NCBI RefSeq assembly: GCF_900162695.1
Contig: NZ_FUIH01000007.1
Location: forward strand, 248,001 to 312,000
Source of the DNA: Virgibacillus siamensis
GTDB taxonomy: Bacteria; Bacillota; Bacilli; Bacillales; Amphibacillaceae
Reading direction: 5' to 3'
DNA length: 64,000 nt
Below the pieces are notes generated by a model. It was given only the letters and a program-made list of their open reading frames with translations. It was not told the origin of the DNA and did not search any database. Positions 61,220 through 64,000 of this stretch are shown piece after piece. The position numbers were made by a program, and so were the translations under genes. Numbering within the stretch: position 1 is the first letter of the stretch; each line of letters starts with the position of its first letter.

Positions 61220-63532
61220 ATGAATGGGGTTGATTGCTTGAGTCATGCAAAAAGCCGCGCAGATGAGCAGCGGCGGGTGAATGATGTTATTCAGGAAATC
61301 AATATAAAAGAAGAGAGGCTGAATGCTAAATCTTCCGGTTTGAAAGAAAGTGTTATTAACTTAAGAAAAAACTTTTGGGAAGACGTGACTGTAAACCTTG
61401 ATGAGCCTGATGATGTCATTGAAACGCAGGCAAGCATTAAGCAGCAGGCAGAGTTGTTATCTGAAAGGGAACGCACGCATGGAAAAATCGATGACGAACT
61501 GAAAATACTTTACAGGCTGAAAGATTCACCTTATTTTGGACGGATTGATTTTAAAGAACAGGGCAGTGAAAAAGAAAATATTTATATTGGAATTTCCTCA
61601 TTAATGGATGATCAGGAAGAGGATTTTCTTGTTTATGATTGGCGCGCCCCGATTTCCAGCCTATACTATGATTACCCTCCAGGTAAGGCAGCATATGAAA
61701 CCATTGATGGAATAATCGAGGGAGAAATAGCTTTAAAACGGCAATTTATCATAAGACAAGGGCTGATTAAAGGTATGTTCGATACAGGCATAACCATTGG
61801 GGATAAACTTTTACAGCAGGCCCTTGGCAATAACGCAAGTACCAGTATGAAAAGTATTGTTGCAACCATTCAGCAGGAACAAAATAAAATAATCCGGAAT
61901 GAGCGAAGTAAACTTTTGATTGTTCAAGGAGTGGCAGGAAGCGGAAAAACGTCAGCCGCGCTCCAGCGAATTGCCTACTTGATGTACCGTTACAGGGAAG
62001 AACTCCATCCTGACAATGTGGTTCTATTTTCACCAAACCCATTATTCAGCAGTTATATTGCAAATGTACTGCCTGAACTTGGAGAAGCCAATGTCAGGCA
62101 ATATACCTTTTATGATTATGTGGAAAATCGGGTTGAATCAACTATTTCGGTTGAATCTCCCTTTGATCAGATGGAATATGTCCTGACACAGGAAAATCAG
62201 GACGGTTACGCAGTCCGTATGAAAAATATTGATTATAAATCGGGTACAGGTTTTAAACATATGATCAATCAATTTGTAAAACATTTGATGAAGGGTGAAA
62301 TTCAGTTCAGAAACATTACCCTTCATAATGAAGTCCTTATTTCCAAAGAACAAATCCGGGATTATTTCTACACCTTGGACAGTTCCATCGCCATTCCAAA
62401 TAAAATGGAGCTTGTAGTTAAATGGCTGCTGAAGGAATTAAGGAAACATCAAAAGGAAGAAAAGCGGAAGGATTGGGTGATGGAGCGCGTTGAACTTCTG
62501 AACAAAGAAGATTACGCACAAGCGTATTATAAAAATGAAGAAATGGATGCTGATGATCCGGCCATGGAGGAAGAGATTCTTCGTACCGAAATTGTAAAAC
62601 GGGCATTTTCAGCAATAAAAAAACGTGTGAAGCGGATGGAATTTGTTCATGTATTCAAAACGTATCGTCGGTTATTTACGGAGTGGACACCACCGGAAGC
62701 GCCGGAATATTGGAACGAAATATCCGATTTGACTGAGAATAATCTGCTGAAAAATTTCTTATCCTGGGAAGACGCAACACCATATCTCTATTTTAAAGAC
62801 AGCATTCTTGGTGCAAGTTCGGATCGTTCGGTACGTCACCTTTTCATAGATGAAGCACAAGATTTTTCCGCATTTCAGTTTGCGTACTTGAGTGATGTTT
62901 TTCCATATACCCGGATGACGTTATTGGGTGATATCAATCAGGCAATTTTTGCAAATACGGTAGAGGATAATCCATTGCTCCCGGAGCATATCAGAGAAAG
63001 CAACGAGCGGATTACCCTGACTAAAAGCTATCGCTCCACCAGACAAATTGTAATGTTCACTTCCTATTTTGCGCCGGATGGGGAGAAGATCGAACCATTT
63101 AATCGGGATGGTATGAAACCGCAGCTAATCCAATTAGAAAATGAAAAGGACTGCACTTCTGCAATGCTGCATTCAATCCACGGACTTCAGGAAAAAGGCA
63201 GCGAAACAATTGCAATTATTTGCAAGACAATGGAGGAAAGCGATGCTGTTTTCAAATCTTTGGATGGAAAAGTTCCAGTAAAACAAATAAATGAAGAAAC
63301 GTACAATTTTGAAAAAGGGCTGCTCATTCTTCCAGTCTATTTGGCGAAGGGAATCGAATTTGATGCAGTCATTATTCCGAATGCGGAATCGATGATGCAT
63401 GCGGAAAAAACACTTTTTTACACCGCTTGTACGAGGGCTATGCACCAGCTTGTGATGATTGGTGGCAAGAATATGAACGAATTATTCGGTGATATCCCGA
63501 ATTATATATATGATGTAGATTCCCGCCCTTAA
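61220..63532 (+). CDS. helD: RNA polymerase recycling ATPase HelD
   Basis: A 770-residue superfamily 1 helicase-like ATPase that binds and releases stalled RNA polymerase. The N-terminal arm is a helical coiled coil (about 1-110), then SPYFGRIDFKE and DWRAPISSLYYDY, the HelD hallmarks. Walker A is VQGVAGSGKTSAAL, Walker B HLFIDEAQDFSAFQF, motif III LGDINQAIF and motif VI YTACTRAMHQL. ATG 61220 has no good binding site; TTG 61238 after ATGGGGTTG is an alternative start that fits the B. subtilis N terminus. Confidence 0.93.
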   Translation: MNGVDCLSHAKSRADEQRRVNDVIQEINIKEERLNAKSSGLKESVINLRKNFWEDVTVNLDEPDDVIETQASIKQQAELLSERERTHGKIDDELKILYRLKDSPYFGRIDFKEQGSEKENIYIGISSLMDDQEEDFLVYDWRAPISSLYYDYPPGKAAYETIDGIIEGEIALKRQFIIRQGLIKGMFDTGITIGDKLLQQALGNNASTSMKSIVATIQQEQNKIIRNERSKLLIVQGVAGSGKTSAALQRIAYLMYRYREELHPDNVVLFSPNPLFSSYIANVLPELGEANVRQYTFYDYVENRVESTISVESPFDQMEYVLTQENQDGYAVRMKNIDYKSGTGFKHMINQFVKHLMKGEIQFRNITLHNEVLISKEQIRDYFYTLDSSIAIPNKMELVVKWLLKELRKHQKEEKRKDWVMERVELLNKEDYAQAYYKNEEMDADDPAMEEEILRTEIVKRAFSAIKKRVKRMEFVHVFKTYRRLFTEWTPPEAPEYWNEISDLTENNLLKNFLSWEDATPYLYFKDSILGASSDRSVRHLFIDEAQDFSAFQFAYLSDVFPYTRMTLLGDINQAIFANTVEDNPLLPEHIRESNERITLTKSYRSTRQIVMFTSYFAPDGEKIEPFNRDGMKPQLIQLENEKDCTSAMLHSIHGLQEKGSETIAIICKTMEESDAVFKSLDGKVPVKQINEETYNFEKGLLILPVYLAKGIEFDAVIIPNAESMMHAEKTLFYTACTRAMHQLVMIGGKNMNELFGDIPNYIYDVDSRP

Positions 63533-63534
63533 AG

Positions 63535-63644
63535 GTTGATATCTTGTCTGTGAAGGTTGATATTCTGGCATTGATGGTTGATAACCGGAATATGACGGTT
63601 GATAACTTCTTCTTCAAGGTCGATAACGGTATACGAAGGTTGAT
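63535..63644. repeat. Array of six 20-21-bp units (core GGTTGAT)
   Basis: GTTGAT or GTCGAT cores start at 63535, 63556, 63577, 63598, 63619 and 63639; the steps are 21, 21, 21, 21 and 20 bp. Upstream bases are AAG or GAC. This is the reverse complement of the ATCAACCTT core at 16979. It begins two bases after the helD stop codon, in the 303-bp gap before the permease gene. Confidence 0.75.
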
Positions 63645-63784
63645 TCCCAGTTACGTTTGAGGGAATGGTTTTGAAATTGTAGAGGCATATTGATTTGAGA
63701 TAGGTACTCATTCCCCGTGACAATGTGTTTGAACCGCCTGCCATCGAAAAGATCTTCCGAAATCATTGCAATTACTATTAAAAA

Positions 63785-63818
63785 CGAATATTATATTAAT
63801 TGTTGGTAATATTATTCG
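63785..63818. promoter_or_regulatory. Imperfect PurBox-like inverted repeat
   Basis: CGAATATT (63785-63792) and ATTATTCG (63811-63818) are inverted with an 18-bp gap. PurR sites are CGAACWWT inverted with 16-17 bp, so one base and the spacing differ. It lies 17 bp before a purine-type permease gene, which fits PurR control but may be chance A/T symmetry. Confidence 0.3.
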
Positions 63819-63835
63819 GAAGTTAGGTGGAAAAC

Positions 63836-64000
63836 GTGGAGAAACTATTTAAGTTTAAACAAAACAATACAGATATCCGAACAGAAGTTGTCGCGGGGAT
63901 TACAACTTTTTTGACCATGGTCTATATTATTGTGGTAAACCCGGCGATTTTATCTGCAGCGGGTATTCCATTTGAACAGGTCTTTATGGCGACAGTTATT
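63836..64000 (+). CDS. NCS2-family purine permease, N-terminal part (runs off window)
   Basis: The first 55 codons begin at GTG 63836 after AGGTGG. The start EKLFKFKQNNTDIRTEVVAG is followed by the first helix ITTFLTMVYIIVVNPAILSAAG, which is the N-terminal signature of the AzgA/PbuG-type guanine-hypoxanthine/adenine permeases. The frame is open to the window end. Substrate range cannot be judged from this part. Confidence 0.88.
   Translation, partial: MEKLFKFKQNNTDIRTEVVAGITTFLTMVYIIVVNPAILSAAGIPFEQVFMATVI

Overview
The window is a chromosomal stretch from a low-GC, endospore-forming Bacillaceae. Gene content and order recall the Virgibacillus, Oceanobacillus and Lentibacillus group. The signs are Bacillus-type gene pairs (sppA-sppI, queG-yhbB-trmL, odhA-odhB), sigma-B, sigma-E and sigma-G-like promoters, a csgA spore gene, an intracellular subtilisin and strong AGGAGG ribosome binding sites. 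The genus is inferred, not proven. No prophage, insertion sequence with transposase, or CRISPR array was seen.

Layout. 1-2.6 kb: the end of a secreted lipase, a RacA-like HTH/coiled-coil protein and a site-2 protease. 2.7-9.8 kb: a taurine dissimilation island (GntR regulator, ald, tpa, xsc, an APC permease) that turns taurine into acetyl phosphate, sulfite and ammonium. 10-17 kb: a Fur-box-controlled siderophore-binding lipoprotein, an SDR, a CwlC-like hydrolase without signal peptide, several small or unknown proteins and an HAD phosphatase. 17-24 kb: a two-gene serine pathway operon (class V aminotransferase, serA), an MFS exporter, a 436-bp palindromic repeat element, a sigma-B stress protein and intracellular subtilisin. 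24-33 kb: exonuclease, SDR, PC4-like protein, sppA-sppI, a GlcNAc-type PTS operon with an antiterminator target in its leader, an acyl-CoA synthetase and a csgA operon. 33-37 kb: a structured noncoding RNA candidate (6S-like), an AI-2E family transporter, a 20-bp-period repeat array and a compact type I toxin-antitoxin locus missed by ORF length cut-offs. 38-46 kb: a linearmycin-resistance-like two-component system plus ABC exporter (LnrJK/LMN type) and a YhgE protein. 46-56 kb: hydrolases, D-alanine aminotransferase, tRNA-Gly, and queG-ogt-yhbB-trmL. 56-64 kb: odhAB, HelD and the start of a purine permease.

The most unusual structural signal is a set of intergenic arrays built from degenerate units with a period of 20 or 21 bp, close to two turns of B-DNA. 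Two distant arrays (16979-17128 and 63535-63644) use the same core in opposite orientation, and a third (34811-34950) has seven units of exactly 20 bp. The strongest candidates for new biology are these arrays, the type I toxin/antisense pair at 36.6-36.9 kb, the ncRNA at 33.3-33.5 kb, and the tandem-repeat exported protein at 14.1-14.7 kb. All calls were made by reading the sequence; no database search was run.
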